From: CAZTAR01 sp043813895 | GTDB taxonomy: Bacteria > Planctomycetota > Phycisphaerae > UBA1845 > UTPLA1 | Direction: 5' to 3' | Length of the DNA: 64,000 nucleotides | NCBI GenBank assembly: GCA_043813895.1 | Contig: JBDRKQ010000021.1 | Span: forward strand, 1 to 64,000 | Part shown: in pieces, positions 43,143 to 53,266 of the stretch | Position numbering within the stretch: position 1 is the stretch's first letter | How the letters are laid out: every line of letters begins with the position of its first letter | The notes under the pieces: model-generated | Seen by the model: only the letters and a program-made list of their open reading frames with translations | Database searches by the model: none | What the model was told of the DNA's origin: nothing | Made by a program: the position numbers and the translations under genes

Positions 43143-44672
43143 ATGAGCAAGCGGCATCATCGAGGCATTGCGGCAGCAGCGGTTGTGGTCGCTCTTGCGG
43201 GCCTGGGGCAGCCGGCACTGGCTGATCCTGGCGACATCGAAGCGGTACGCGCTATCTCGTCGCTCGTACCGGCGGACAGCCTAGTGGCTTATATGGCCCG
43301 GCCGTACGGGGAGTCCGAAGCTCATGGCGAAGCTACAACCCAGCCAGGAATCGACGGGAAAGCCCCGCCATCGTTGTCGATCGGCTCGATCTTGGCGATT
43401 CTGAGCGCCGGCGGGCTCATCCCTGAGGAAGGGCAGGTGTTCGCGGATATCGGGGCCGCGTTGCCCTTGTTGGGCCAGTTCGAGCACGCGCTCGTGCTGT
43501 TGGACGTTTCGAGCCGGGTCGTGCATCCCCCGGGTGAGAGTGAGGCGGACTCGTCAGGACGCGTCAGCCTACGGCTCAAACACCTCCAGGCTGCCGTGAT
43601 CCTCCGCACACAGGGGGAACATCGGGCCGTTCTCCGCCAGTTGAACCGAATCGTCGGTCGTTACACGCATTCCGAGGTGGCGGTGCTGAGCCGTGAGAAT
43701 GCGGCCGGGTTTCACTTTCAGCGGTTGACAGACGACCGTCTGCCCGGATGGGCGGTGTGGGAGTGGGGACGCCTGGACGACTTCTTCGTCGTGACGTTCG
43801 GGAGCGGGGCTTTCCCAAAAATCGCTGAGACGTACGCGGGGACGGCCCCGTCGCTGCGTGATGAGCCGTGGTTCGTGAAGGCATCTCAGCAGACACAGGG
43901 AGACCGGGCCGTGGCCCAGTGGTTCATCGCGATGGCACGGCTCGAACAACGCTTGGGCCAAGTGGCGCGTGGCAGGCATCTGCGTGTTGTCAAGGCGCTC
44001 GGTGCCGACGGCATGACGCAGGATCTGTGGACGATCGGCTTGGAAGGACGAGCGCTCGCGTGGTTTCGGTGCTACCGAAGAAACGACCAGGACGTCGTTG
44101 TTCCGTACTCGGATCCGAAGGGTTTCCCGGCCCAACACCTGAGGATTATCCCCGATGCCGCCCGCCATTTTGGGATCATTCACATTCCAACAAGCTGGCT
44201 GATCGAGAAGTTGCCCGCCGCATGGCTTGCCGCGCAGTCGGAGAGTCATGTTCGGAAGTGGACCACCGTCTGGCGTCGTCTCGAGCAGGAGACCGGGATC
44301 GACATTAACGGCAGCTTGATTGAGCATCTCGGCGACGACGTGGCGATCTTCGATTATCCCCCCCACCCGTTGAAGATCCCTTTCGCCTGGACCATTGCCA
44401 TCGAGATTGACGACCGCCAGGCCGTTCAACTGGCTACGGACACGCTGCTGGCGACATGGAGCCGTTACCTGGACGAGCGAGCGGAGCGCAAAGGCACGAC
44501 GCTTGTGCGGGTGAAGGTCAAGCAGGCCGAGGACGGCGTGTGGTATCTTCAGGCAGGGATTCTCGGCCCTGCGATGAAGGTGACAGACCGCTATCTCGTG
44601 CTGAGTTGGTCCCCGCAGGCTCTGCGTGACGTGCTGAAGTTCATCGACCAGCAGCCTAGGCCGTCTTCGTGA
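43143..44672 (+). CDS. Secreted DUF3352-like hypothetical protein
   Basis: 509 residues from an ATG with GGAGAG 7 nt upstream. Signal peptide cut near residue 27 (ALA). The pattern of a repeated substrate-free beta/alpha fold (SLVPADSLVAYMARP, YLVLSWSPQALRDVLKFIDQQ) recalls DUF3352-type proteins that are exported in Planctomycetota; resemblance only. No catalytic motif seen. Placed 237 bp upstream of the amber-interrupted gene on the same strand. Confidence 0.72.
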   Translation: MSKRHHRGIAAAAVVVALAGLGQPALADPGDIEAVRAISSLVPADSLVAYMARPYGESEAHGEATTQPGIDGKAPPSLSIGSILAILSAGGLIPEEGQVFADIGAALPLLGQFEHALVLLDVSSRVVHPPGESEADSSGRVSLRLKHLQAAVILRTQGEHRAVLRQLNRIVGRYTHSEVAVLSRENAAGFHFQRLTDDRLPGWAVWEWGRLDDFFVVTFGSGAFPKIAETYAGTAPSLRDEPWFVKASQQTQGDRAVAQWFIAMARLEQRLGQVARGRHLRVVKALGADGMTQDLWTIGLEGRALAWFRCYRRNDQDVVVPYSDPKGFPAQHLRIIPDAARHFGIIHIPTSWLIEKLPAAWLAAQSESHVRKWTTVWRRLEQETGIDINGSLIEHLGDDVAIFDYPPHPLKIPFAWTIAIEIDDRQAVQLATDTLLATWSRYLDERAERKGTTLVRVKVKQAEDGVWYLQAGILGPAMKVTDRYLVLSWSPQALRDVLKFIDQQPRPSS

Positions 44673-44909
44673 GCGAAGGCGGCCGGGGACTCAGGGGGAG
44701 CGTCCTAGAAAGGGCGCGTTGAGCCCGGTGAGAGCCGCGCGCGGGATTGCGAAAGCCCCCCCCAGCCCGCAGGTTGTTGACTTGTGCGGCGTTTCGTGAT
44801 AAATATAGTAAACGCAAGATGTTGGGAGCGTTCCAACCGGGGGGGGAATCGTCGGCGCCAGGCACACGCGCGGCGACGCGATGAACCGAACATCGGAGGA
44901 GGTCCTGCT

Positions 44910-46274
44910 GTGGCCAAGGAATCTTCGTCTTTTGTGGGCGGCATTCTGGGCGTCGTGATCGGCGTCATCTTGATCGGGGGCATTGCCGGCACACCGTTCT
45001 ACCTCGACATGTTCATGCAGGAGGAGCGCGCGATCGACAAGGCGGTCGAGGAGGATGTGGACACCATCCGCCGGGCCGCCTTGAATCTGGACCAGCACCT
45101 CGCAGCAATCCAAGACGTGGAGGGGCTTCTTGAAGACGACCAGGTTGTTACGGGCGAAATCGCCGCCGAGGTCGCCGCTGCACACCCCGATGTCTTTAGC
45201 GACCTAATGATGCAGTCTCTCGGCAAGACCGCGAGCATGCTGCGAAGAGCCCAGGATCAGGATCAGCAGCGTGGTGTCGACAGCGCCGTCTCGATTCAGA
45301 CCGGCCAGCCGAACGCACGCGCTTGCGTTCAGCGGATGAAGACCGAATACCTTGCCGCCAATCAGAAGCTCCGACGCGTGGCGGAGTCTTCGATTCAGAC
45401 GTTGCGCCCACTGCAGCGCGGCGGCAAGACTGCGACGTCCAGACTCGCGGTCGCCCGTGTCCATGCTGTCTTCTACTTCGCCGTGGGCAAGATGCTCGCA
45501 AACCGGGCCGAGTTCCTCCACGATCAGACTTCGTTCCTGCGCCGGCAGGCGAACGATGAACTCAGGAAGTTGGCCGCTGTTCAACGAGACCTGGACGTGC
45601 TCGATGCGGAGAGTCCTTTGAAAGCCCTCGCGGATCTGCGAGAGAGGATGCTCGCCATCGAGGGCGACGAGTCCGGGTTGAACGAGAGGATCTCGCTTTA
45701 CACCAGTGCGATTGAGTCTCTTACGGACAGGCTCGGTTCGCTGGACGTAAGAGCCACGAAGGCACGCGAAGAGATGGCGAAATCGGAAGCGGCCGGCGCG
45801 TTTTCGGAGGCTGGGCGTTCGGGCGAATACCTCGCACTCGCGTCTGAGGCGCGTTCAGCCGAGGCGGAGGCCACGATGGTGCGGAACTGTCTGCCTCAAT
45901 CACTGGATTCCGGCGAGACAGCGGCGCAGGATGAAGGTGCCCAGCTCGGCCTCCGTGACCTGCGGCTTAGGCTCGAACAAGCCGAGACGGTGCTGGGTGC
46001 TTATCGGGAGGCTCGCGCAGACCTGGAGAAGCGCGAGGAGATGTTGACCGAGCAAGCGAGAGTGATCGCGGACCAGCAATCGACCCTTACCTCCCAGGCT
46101 GCCGAGCTTCTGAAGGAAGCCACGCGACTCGTCTCGGAAGCGGGCGAACGCGCTGCTGCGGCCGAGGAAGCCGCCGGACTGGCACAGGCTGAGTTCGACC
46201 GCGCAGCTACCTTCGCCGGTCACGCGCTCCGCGCCGCAGCGGGAATCAAGCGTGAGGCACAGACCGCGTCCTAG
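44910..46274 (+). CDS. Membrane-anchored coiled-coil protein, ending at an in-frame amber codon
   Basis: 454 residues from a GTG with GGAGGAGG 7 nt upstream. The N-terminus has one transmembrane segment (GGILGVVIGVILIGGIAGTPFYL), then long Ala/Glu/Arg-rich helices with heptad character (ADLRERMLAIEGDESGLNERI, REARADLEKREEMLTEQAR). The frame ends at TAG (46272-46274), but the same frame continues uninterrupted to 46829 with the same helical composition. The product may be truncated by mutation. Function unknown; an envelope or scaffold role is inferred. Confidence 0.7.
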   Translation: MAKESSSFVGGILGVVIGVILIGGIAGTPFYLDMFMQEERAIDKAVEEDVDTIRRAALNLDQHLAAIQDVEGLLEDDQVVTGEIAAEVAAAHPDVFSDLMMQSLGKTASMLRRAQDQDQQRGVDSAVSIQTGQPNARACVQRMKTEYLAANQKLRRVAESSIQTLRPLQRGGKTATSRLAVARVHAVFYFAVGKMLANRAEFLHDQTSFLRRQANDELRKLAAVQRDLDVLDAESPLKALADLRERMLAIEGDESGLNERISLYTSAIESLTDRLGSLDVRATKAREEMAKSEAAGAFSEAGRSGEYLALASEARSAEAEATMVRNCLPQSLDSGETAAQDEGAQLGLRDLRLRLEQAETVLGAYREARADLEKREEMLTEQARVIADQQSTLTSQAAELLKEATRLVSEAGERAAAAEEAAGLAQAEFDRAATFAGHALRAAAGIKREAQTAS

Positions 46275-46829
46275 GGGGCGGGCAGCAAACCGGATGAGCG
46301 TCTCGAAGCGATCAAGAAGGACGGCGACACCGAGGCCACTATTCGTTGCCTAGCGGCCGAGATTGCCTACTTCGATGCGCTGACCCGAGCCCAACAGATC
46401 CAGACGCTTCGTGGGCAGGTGGACCTCGCAAACTCCGCCGCGGAGTTTGCCGGCGAAGCGGCGCCGAATGATCTCACCGATCGGATCCAGCAACTGCGTC
46501 AAGAGGCTGACGAGAAGCTCGTCGGGACCGGCGCAAACAGCGCGGCGAAACACTACGAGGCCGCCATCCAACTGCTGAAGGGAAGCAGCGTCCGGACCGA
46601 CTCGGGCACGATCAGCGGGAGCAACTACCTCTGGCAGGTGCAGATGAGTGAAGCGGCCGTCTATCTGCTTCGATCGACAATCTCCCCGGGTGTCGACGGC
46701 CGGCCCGACCGCGATTCGCAGAACCGTGCGTATGATCTCCTCAAGGAGGCGGCCGAGGGCCGTGAAGAGAGTCCCCTGCTGGCGCCCGCCGTGGACACGC
46801 TGCTTTACCTGCAAGATGCGGTGAAGTAG
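46275..46829 (+). pseudogene. In-frame continuation of the coiled-coil gene after the amber codon
   Basis: No stop interrupts the 185 codons from the TAG to a normal TAG at 46827-46829. The composition continues the upstream protein: EATIRCLAAEIAYFDALTRAQQ, DLTDRIQQLRQEADEKLVG, DTLLYLQDAVK. A GTG at 46419 could start a separate 136-residue protein, but no good ribosome site is seen. Most simply this is the 3' part of one 639-codon gene broken by a nonsense change or a sequencing error; readthrough is possible. Confidence 0.6.
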
Positions 46830-47053
46830 GGACGGCCCTCCCCCCTTGTATCCCAACGTCGTGCGGTATGCGCAGCCACCCTGTCACAATGCTCTGTCAT
46901 ATTTCGGATACAGGGCATCGTTCCGACATCTCATTCAGCACATCCTAGCATTTCTCCCATGACCGGCTGCATTCGACCAATGACAACCGCCCCATCTCGG
47001 CCGTGGCAACTGTCGCTGGTGCAGCATATTAGAGCATTCTATCGTTGGGTTCA

Positions 47054-47077
47054 GCACCGGCGAAACGCCGGTGATGC
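47054..47077. repeat. Family A palindromic half-element
   Basis: GCACCGGCG-AAA-CGCCGGTG then ATGC: a hairpin with an 8-bp stem, matching the right half of the family A elements without the CCACA end. Confidence 0.6.
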
Positions 47078-47135
47078 CGTCAGATTATTTGAGACTAGGC
47101 GACGCCTAATGTGAGAATCTGCTAATTATTCCGGC

Positions 47136-47163
47136 TTGACAGCCCGATACTATATTCTATAAT
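47136..47163 (+). promoter_or_regulatory. Consensus sigma-70 promoter of the ArsR-methyltransferase/ahcY operon
   Basis: TTGACA (47136-47141), 16-bp spacer, TATAAT (47158-47163): both boxes match the consensus at all six bases. The expected start of transcription is about 47170, 20 nt before the first start codon at 47192. This is the best promoter in the window. Confidence 0.85.
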
Positions 47164-47177
47164 CCGCATAGACGGAT
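47162..47177. promoter_or_regulatory. Candidate operator overlapping -10 and transcription start
   Basis: ATCCG-CATAGA-CGGAT is an inverted repeat with 5-bp arms (47162-47166 and 47173-47177). Its left arm overlaps the end of TATAAT and it covers the expected transcription start. The position would let a repressor block the promoter. The ArsR-type protein encoded just downstream is the obvious candidate, by autoregulation; this is inference. Confidence 0.5.
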
Positions 47178-47191
47178 ATTGAAGCTGCCGA

Positions 47192-48175
47192 ATGAACGCA
47201 CCACTTGCAACTTCGCAGAGAAGCCCGGGAATCAGCTCAGACTTGCTCAGGGCGCTGGCGGATCCGACACGCCTGAAACTTGCACAGCTCCTGATCCGCG
47301 AGGAGCTGAGCGTGTCGGAGTTGGTGGCGGTCCTGCGGCTTCCGCAGTCGACCGTGTCGCGTCACCTCAAGGTGCTCCGTGAGGCCGGCCTCGTTACCGA
47401 TCGCCGGGCAGGCACGACCGTCATATATCGTGCTGCCGCAGACAACGGAGGGGACAACGATCTGCGATCGCTCCTCTTGGAATGGCTGAAGGGACGCAGC
47501 CTCTCGAAGAGTACGGTGGAGCGTCTTGATAAGGTCCTCGCGAAGCGGAAGGACGAAGCCATCGGGTTCTTTGAGCGTTTGGCGATCAGGTGGGACGAAT
47601 TACGGGCTTCGGCCTTTGGAGATTCTTTTGCGGCCGAGTCGTTCCTGTCGCTGCTGCCTCGTCGATGGACGGTGCTGGATGTCGGCGCCGGGACGGGTTT
47701 TCTGTTGCCGGTCTTGGCGGCGCATTTCGAGAACGTCATCGCAGTTGAGCCCGCGCATGCCATGCTGGAATGCGCCCGGCACCGAGTCGCTACGGAAGGT
47801 GTGAAGAACGTCGTCTTCCACGAGGGTGATCTGGAAGCCCTGCCGGTTGCCGGGAGGAGTTGCGATCTTGCCATTGCCTGCCTTGTGATGCACCACATTG
47901 CCAAGCCAGCGTTGGCGCTCGCCGAGATGCGGCGCGTGCTGCGCCCGGGTGGGCGGGTGTTGCTTGTGGAGCAGGAAGTCCACGACAATCGTGAGTTTCA
48001 CGAAACGATGCAGGATTACTGGTGGGGATTCTCGCCGGACGACCTTGCCGCGGAGGTTTCGGCGGCGGGCTTCGAGGGCGTGGAATGCCGCACGCTGGTC
48101 TCAGCCAAGAGTAACTCGGGCTCGTTCGAAGCCCCGGGTCTATACGTAATTGTCGCACAAAGCCCGGCCGAGTGA
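47192..48175 (+). CDS. ArsR-type HTH fused to SAM-dependent methyltransferase
   Basis: 327 residues. Residues 15-95 are an ArsR winged helix (LLRALADPTRLKLAQLL, LPQSTVSRHLKVLREAGLV, DRRAGTTVIYRA). Residues ~155-300 are a class I methyltransferase (TVLDVGAGTGFLLPVLAAHF, MHHIAKPALALAEMRRVLRPGGRVLL). The HTH has no Cys metal site, so it is not a typical metal sensor. It is 79 bp upstream of ahcY behind one promoter. ArsR-family SAH sensors (SahR) that control ahcY are known in Proteobacteria; a SAM/SAH-sensing role here follows from fusion and position but is untested. Confidence 0.9.
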   Translation: MNAPLATSQRSPGISSDLLRALADPTRLKLAQLLIREELSVSELVAVLRLPQSTVSRHLKVLREAGLVTDRRAGTTVIYRAAADNGGDNDLRSLLLEWLKGRSLSKSTVERLDKVLAKRKDEAIGFFERLAIRWDELRASAFGDSFAAESFLSLLPRRWTVLDVGAGTGFLLPVLAAHFENVIAVEPAHAMLECARHRVATEGVKNVVFHEGDLEALPVAGRSCDLAIACLVMHHIAKPALALAEMRRVLRPGGRVLLVEQEVHDNREFHETMQDYWWGFSPDDLAAEVSAAGFEGVECRTLVSAKSNSGSFEAPGLYVIVAQSPAE

Positions 48176-48254
48176 TCGCAGGAGTTCGGGCGGCGCAGGG
48201 AGTGAGTGTACTGGCTCGGCCATTGGGAGGCCCGAGCGGAAAGTGGAGAAAACG

Positions 48255-49679
<1,425 letters not shown>

Positions 49680-49710
49680 TATGACATCGCGGGGTCGTTC
49701 TCTGGCGGAA

Positions 49711-49795
49711 GAGCCGCGGACTCAGCCCGCGCGGGCGTCCGAGAATGCAACGTCTTCGCGCCGCGAACGACCTCGCGGACTGAAGTCCGCGGCTC
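49711..49795. repeat. Family B paired palindromic element
   Basis: Left arm GAGCCGCGGACTCAGCCCGC and right arm CTCGCGGACTGAAGTCCGCG-GCTC are inverted relatives of the 22360-22446 element; the left arm has decayed. They flank about 45 bp. The element lies between convergent ahcY and the TIGR03790 gene and may form 3'-end structures for both. Confidence 0.68.
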
Positions 49796-49821
49796 GCAAG
49801 ACGCTTTCTAACGCTGAGGTA

Positions 49822-51393
49822 TTAGCGTAGGAGGGCATCGACAAAGAGGGGCACGTCTTCAATCGTGACATCCCCGTCCTGGTTCATGTCCGGGCCGAAT
49901 TGGATGCGCAGCGGCTCGTCGCCTTGCAGGCCGTTGAAGAGCCGGTCGACAAACGCGGTGATGTCGTCGCCATCGATATCACCATCGCCGTCTACGTCGC
50001 CACTTCCCCGCAGGACGTTCGGATCGTACGAGTTGTGCAGGCTTGGGCCGAAGAAGAGGAATAGATCGTCGTCGTTGAGGATCTGGTTGTTGTCGACATC
50101 GGCAGCAGCGATGAGGTCGGGATGCTGGATCGCGCCGCTGAAGACACCTACCAGGATCTCGATGTCGAGGCCGTTGACGTTGCCATCGCCATTCATGTCG
50201 CTCGTGCCGGGCACGGTGGGCGCCGGCTCGTCGAACCAGTGCGGCACGGTCAGGAACGGATCACCCACGAGCGTCCATGTCCAGTCGTCATAGACGGCGG
50301 AGATATGGAAGGATTCGCCGAGCGTCCAACCCTCGCGGAGACCGGCGAGCAATGTTTCGGGAATGGGCCCCAGGCAACAGGCGGGTTCTCCCGTGGAACC
50401 GATCGCCGCAGCGTAGCCGGCGGCGAGCGCGTTGGGCACGAATCGTCCGCCTTCGGCCGACGTGTCGCGGACAGTTGTGGCCCCCCAGCTGTCGTAGTCA
50501 AAAGCGAGAATGCGTGAGCCCGCATTCGGGTGAAACAGGCGATCGTCGTTCCATCCGTCGATGTCATGTGTGCCGAACCTGAATGCATCGTTCGGTGTCT
50601 GCTGCGTGTCGGAATCGTACACCATCCAAGGCACGTCGGGCAGCGCCGTCTCTTCGACGGCCCACTTGAGCCAGTACCAAGTGGAGCCGGGCAACGCCGA
50701 GTCGGTGTAGTCGTACCAGACGTACTCGCCAAAGATGTAGTGGTTGGGATCCTCGATCGCCTTCGCACGCAAAGTGAGGGCCTTGGCGTCCTCCACGGTC
50801 GGGCCGTCTATTCGAGCGGTCATGTAGCGGTGTTGTTCCATCCATGCCTTGGTCGGCCGGCCTTCCAGCGGCAGGATGTTTCCGCCGAACTGCGGGTTGT
50901 CGTGACGATTCTGGCCCTGCTGCCCACCTGCGGTCGTCGGACCGGGCGGAAGCTCGTCGTCGTACATATCCTCCAGAGCGTCGGCGAGCGAGTATCCGCC
51001 TGGGCCACCGTAGAACGATGTGGCGTAGTGTCCCGGCAGGTTGTAGCCGAGGATGATGCCCATGATCTTGCTTTCCAACACCGGGTCGTTGTCCAGAAGA
51101 TCTCTTACTGCGGCAACCATCACCGACTGGGCCGCCGCAAGGTCAGGCAAGTGCTCGTCAAGCGGGACGATGAGGCCGATCATGTTTTCTGACGGGATGC
51201 CGCGCTGGAGCTGGTACCAGTTGGCCCATTCGATCGAATCGGCACTGCCGATGTTGTAGAGAACGAGCCAACTGTCGGGCATGTCGGCTGTCCGCTCAGT
51301 CGGCAGGATCTCCACATCGGCCGAGACTGTCGGCGCTAATCCAACAACACCAAGGCCGAGAACGAGAATAAGCCCCAACCGCCCTATTGCCAT
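49822..51393 (-). CDS. TIGR03790-like secreted protein with dockerin-like C-terminus
   Basis: 523 residues. Signal peptide cut near residue 25 (VSA). WLVLYNIGSADSIEWANWYQLQRGIPSENMIGL (quoted in part) and IMGIILGYNLPGHYA match the TIGR03790 family, of unknown function. From residue ~395 there are dockerin-like calcium loops (DMNGDGNVNGLDIEIL, DVDNNQILNDDDLFLF, DVDGDGDIDGDDITAF, DMNQDGDVTIEDVPLF). ATG at 51393 follows AAGGG closely; GTG one codon earlier is possible. Confidence 0.85.
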   Translation of the reverse strand: MAIGRLGLILVLGLGVVGLAPTVSADVEILPTERTADMPDSWLVLYNIGSADSIEWANWYQLQRGIPSENMIGLIVPLDEHLPDLAAAQSVMVAAVRDLLDNDPVLESKIMGIILGYNLPGHYATSFYGGPGGYSLADALEDMYDDELPPGPTTAGGQQGQNRHDNPQFGGNILPLEGRPTKAWMEQHRYMTARIDGPTVEDAKALTLRAKAIEDPNHYIFGEYVWYDYTDSALPGSTWYWLKWAVEETALPDVPWMVYDSDTQQTPNDAFRFGTHDIDGWNDDRLFHPNAGSRILAFDYDSWGATTVRDTSAEGGRFVPNALAAGYAAAIGSTGEPACCLGPIPETLLAGLREGWTLGESFHISAVYDDWTWTLVGDPFLTVPHWFDEPAPTVPGTSDMNGDGNVNGLDIEILVGVFSGAIQHPDLIAAADVDNNQILNDDDLFLFFGPSLHNSYDPNVLRGSGDVDGDGDIDGDDITAFVDRLFNGLQGDEPLRIQFGPDMNQDGDVTIEDVPLFVDALLR

Positions 51394-51778
51394 CACCCTT
51401 CCCTAGCCTCAAACAGCCGGTTAAGACCAGGAAGACGTCAGGTTGCCGGCCAACATCCCTGCAAATCTGGACTAATGATCCGGACCCCGATTGCAGCCTG
51501 ACCGAGGGAACTGAAGGTGGCTCGCCTGCACCCTCAACCAGCACAGCTTGCGATTCCAGTCAGACACCGACCTCGCAAGCAAGACTGCAAACAACCTTGT
51601 GCTTTCCCGAGGCGCGACGGAACGCATCGCGCCTAAACCCACCACTCAAACACAAACGGGACCGCGTTCAGAGAACGCTGGTCCCGTGAGGTGTTCTGAT
51701 ACTCGCATGTTCTCTAGTTCGCGTCAACTGGCGCTCTGAGGCCAAGAGTTTGCCGCGTCATGTTTGGTTTCTTTCAAC
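51394..51778. other. Intergenic region between secreted-protein genes
   Basis: About 385 bases between two minus-strand genes. I see no gene, promoter or strong hairpin that I can support. Confidence 0.4.
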
Positions 51779-52474
51779 CTACCTCCGTCGCCGCAGAAGG
51801 GCCAGGGTCCCCAGGCCCAACAGGCAAAGCGTGCCTGGCTCAGGGATGAAATGGAACTCGAAGCCGATCTGCTGGAACGAGTGGTTGATGCTCGCGCTGC
51901 CACCCACGTCGGCAAAAGCCGTGAGCAGGCTGGACAACGATATCTCCAGATTGTCGTCCGGCGGGTCGATCAAAGAGCCCAACTCGGTGATCTCGGCGAT
52001 GCCGTTCCAGTTAGCCTGAGCAGGACCGTAAATCTTGAAGGGATCAACCACAGGATTGTGGAGCATTGTGTCTTGCCAAGACCGAAGTAGGCCGTCTCGC
52101 TCAGTCACTGTAAGAACTGATGCGTGTTCCACATAGGACGTTGCACCCGCCACATCGTAATTGCCGTATGCGACGGCGGTGATATCCGTCAGGTAGTAGC
52201 CGGGCTCAACATCGATCTTAAAGGTCACCGTGTCGTTATCGGTGTCGGCGGGCTGTCCCGGAACACCGGTCGCGCTGAACGAAGTACTCCCGAAGTAGAG
52301 CGTGTTGCCGGCAGGGAACGGTGTGCCGAAGTGACCGTCCAGGTCCGTCCCGTCGAAGTAGTGGAAATTGGTGCAGTCGCCATCCCAAACGGGGGTGGGA
52401 CCGGCCTGAGCCGAGGTTGCCGTGAACATACCGATTGCGATTGCGACGCCGAGAAACGCGAGTTTACGGAACAT
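51779..52474 (-). CDS. PEP-CTERM protein
   Basis: 231 residues with AGGAGAGG before the ATG and a signal cut near residue 24 (AQA). The tail FIPEPGTLCLLGLGTLALLRRRR is a clear PEP-CTERM signal. The body is an Asp/Thr/Gly-rich beta-type domain of about 190 residues with no known family. The next minus-strand gene is another PEP-CTERM protein 88 bp away; both may form one transcript. Confidence 0.9.
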   Translation of the reverse strand: MFRKLAFLGVAIAIGMFTATSAQAGPTPVWDGDCTNFHYFDGTDLDGHFGTPFPAGNTLYFGSTSFSATGVPGQPADTDNDTVTFKIDVEPGYYLTDITAVAYGNYDVAGATSYVEHASVLTVTERDGLLRSWQDTMLHNPVVDPFKIYGPAQANWNGIAEITELGSLIDPPDDNLEISLSSLLTAFADVGGSASINHSFQQIGFEFHFIPEPGTLCLLGLGTLALLRRRR

Positions 52475-52561
52475 ATTGCCTACCTCTCCTCTTGCTGTCT
52501 ATTCCTCTTCTGACTTCTTACCCTTTTAGAGGCGTACCCTCTTTCTTTTTCCACAGCCAAA

Positions 52562-53266
52562 CTACCTGCTCCGGCGAGGACGCCGCAGTAGGAAGATGCA
52601 TGCACCACCTAGGAGCAGGACTGAGGCCGGCTCCGGCACGAAGATCTGCGTGCCTAGCTTCTCGATATACGAGCCGGCATCGCCGGCGCCCACCCCGATG
52701 ATGTTCTCCAGTTGAATCTGGAACACCTGAGAACCGCCACCGCCCACGTCGATGACTGTCGCGACACGCCATGTGCCGTCCGGATAGTACACCACGGGCG
52801 AAAGTGTCTCTGTCGTCGTATTACCAGGGGGCGGGATAAAGGGGACATACCTGTTGATGCGGAAGTCTGCCTGGACGCTGAAGATTGAGGTGTCACCCGG
52901 ATCTTCGCCGGCGTTGTACCACTCGCCCCACTCCACAACGGTGATCGTGTCGATCGCCGGTGCCGGCAGTGGCACGGCAGTCAACACACTGAGTGTCACG
53001 CGGGTGACATCGGTGGCGGACGTCGAATACGTGCCGGAGCCGATCTCCGCCCTGAAGTCCGTGATGTGGTTGTAGGCGAACCCCGCCTCCGCCACATAGG
53101 GCGAACCGAAGTGAACGAGCGGATTGAGGTTGTTCTCGCCAAGAGACCAGCCGAACCGCGCGTTCTCGCCGCTCGGGTTGGACCACGGGACCGTGGCTGC
53201 ACCGACCGTTACGCTGATCGACAAGACAATCACCACGCACGCCGTCAGCATTCGTTTGTTATTCAT
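52562..53266 (-). CDS. PEP-CTERM protein
   Basis: 234 residues, GGAGG before the ATG, signal cut near residue 24 (GAA). C-terminal tail FVPEPASVLLLGGACIFLLRRPRRSR is PEP-CTERM. The body, with TDFRAEIGSGTYSTSATDVTRVTLSV (quoted in part), is beta-rich and unrecognised. First of the PEP-CTERM pair in transcription order. No exosortase gene in the window. Confidence 0.9.
   Translation of the reverse strand: MNNKRMLTACVVIVLSISVTVGAATVPWSNPSGENARFGWSLGENNLNPLVHFGSPYVAEAGFAYNHITDFRAEIGSGTYSTSATDVTRVTLSVLTAVPLPAPAIDTITVVEWGEWYNAGEDPGDTSIFSVQADFRINRYVPFIPPPGNTTTETLSPVVYYPDGTWRVATVIDVGGGGSQVFQIQLENIIGVGAGDAGSYIEKLGTQIFVPEPASVLLLGGACIFLLRRPRRSR

Larger units (their letters stand above)
46830..47191. 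other. Intergenic region with family A half-element and ahcY-operon promoter
   Basis: About 360 bases. It holds a family A half-element (47054-47077), a consensus promoter (47136-47163) and an inverted repeat over the -10 region (47162-47177). The first 200 bases show no gene. Confidence 0.6.

Noticed and set aside
42655..43146. 163-residue plus-strand frame before the DUF3352-like gene
   Set aside because: No ribosome site, no signal or domain, and its end overlaps the true start.
46272..46274. Amber codon as pyrrolysine or other recoding
   Set aside because: TAG is a normal stop in several genes of the window and no pyl genes are present; a mutation or sequencing error is simpler.
48176..48254. 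Possible SAH riboswitch before ahcY
   Set aside because: The 79-nt gap does not show the conserved pattern of known SAH riboswitches, and the ArsR-type gene with its own operator offers another route of control.
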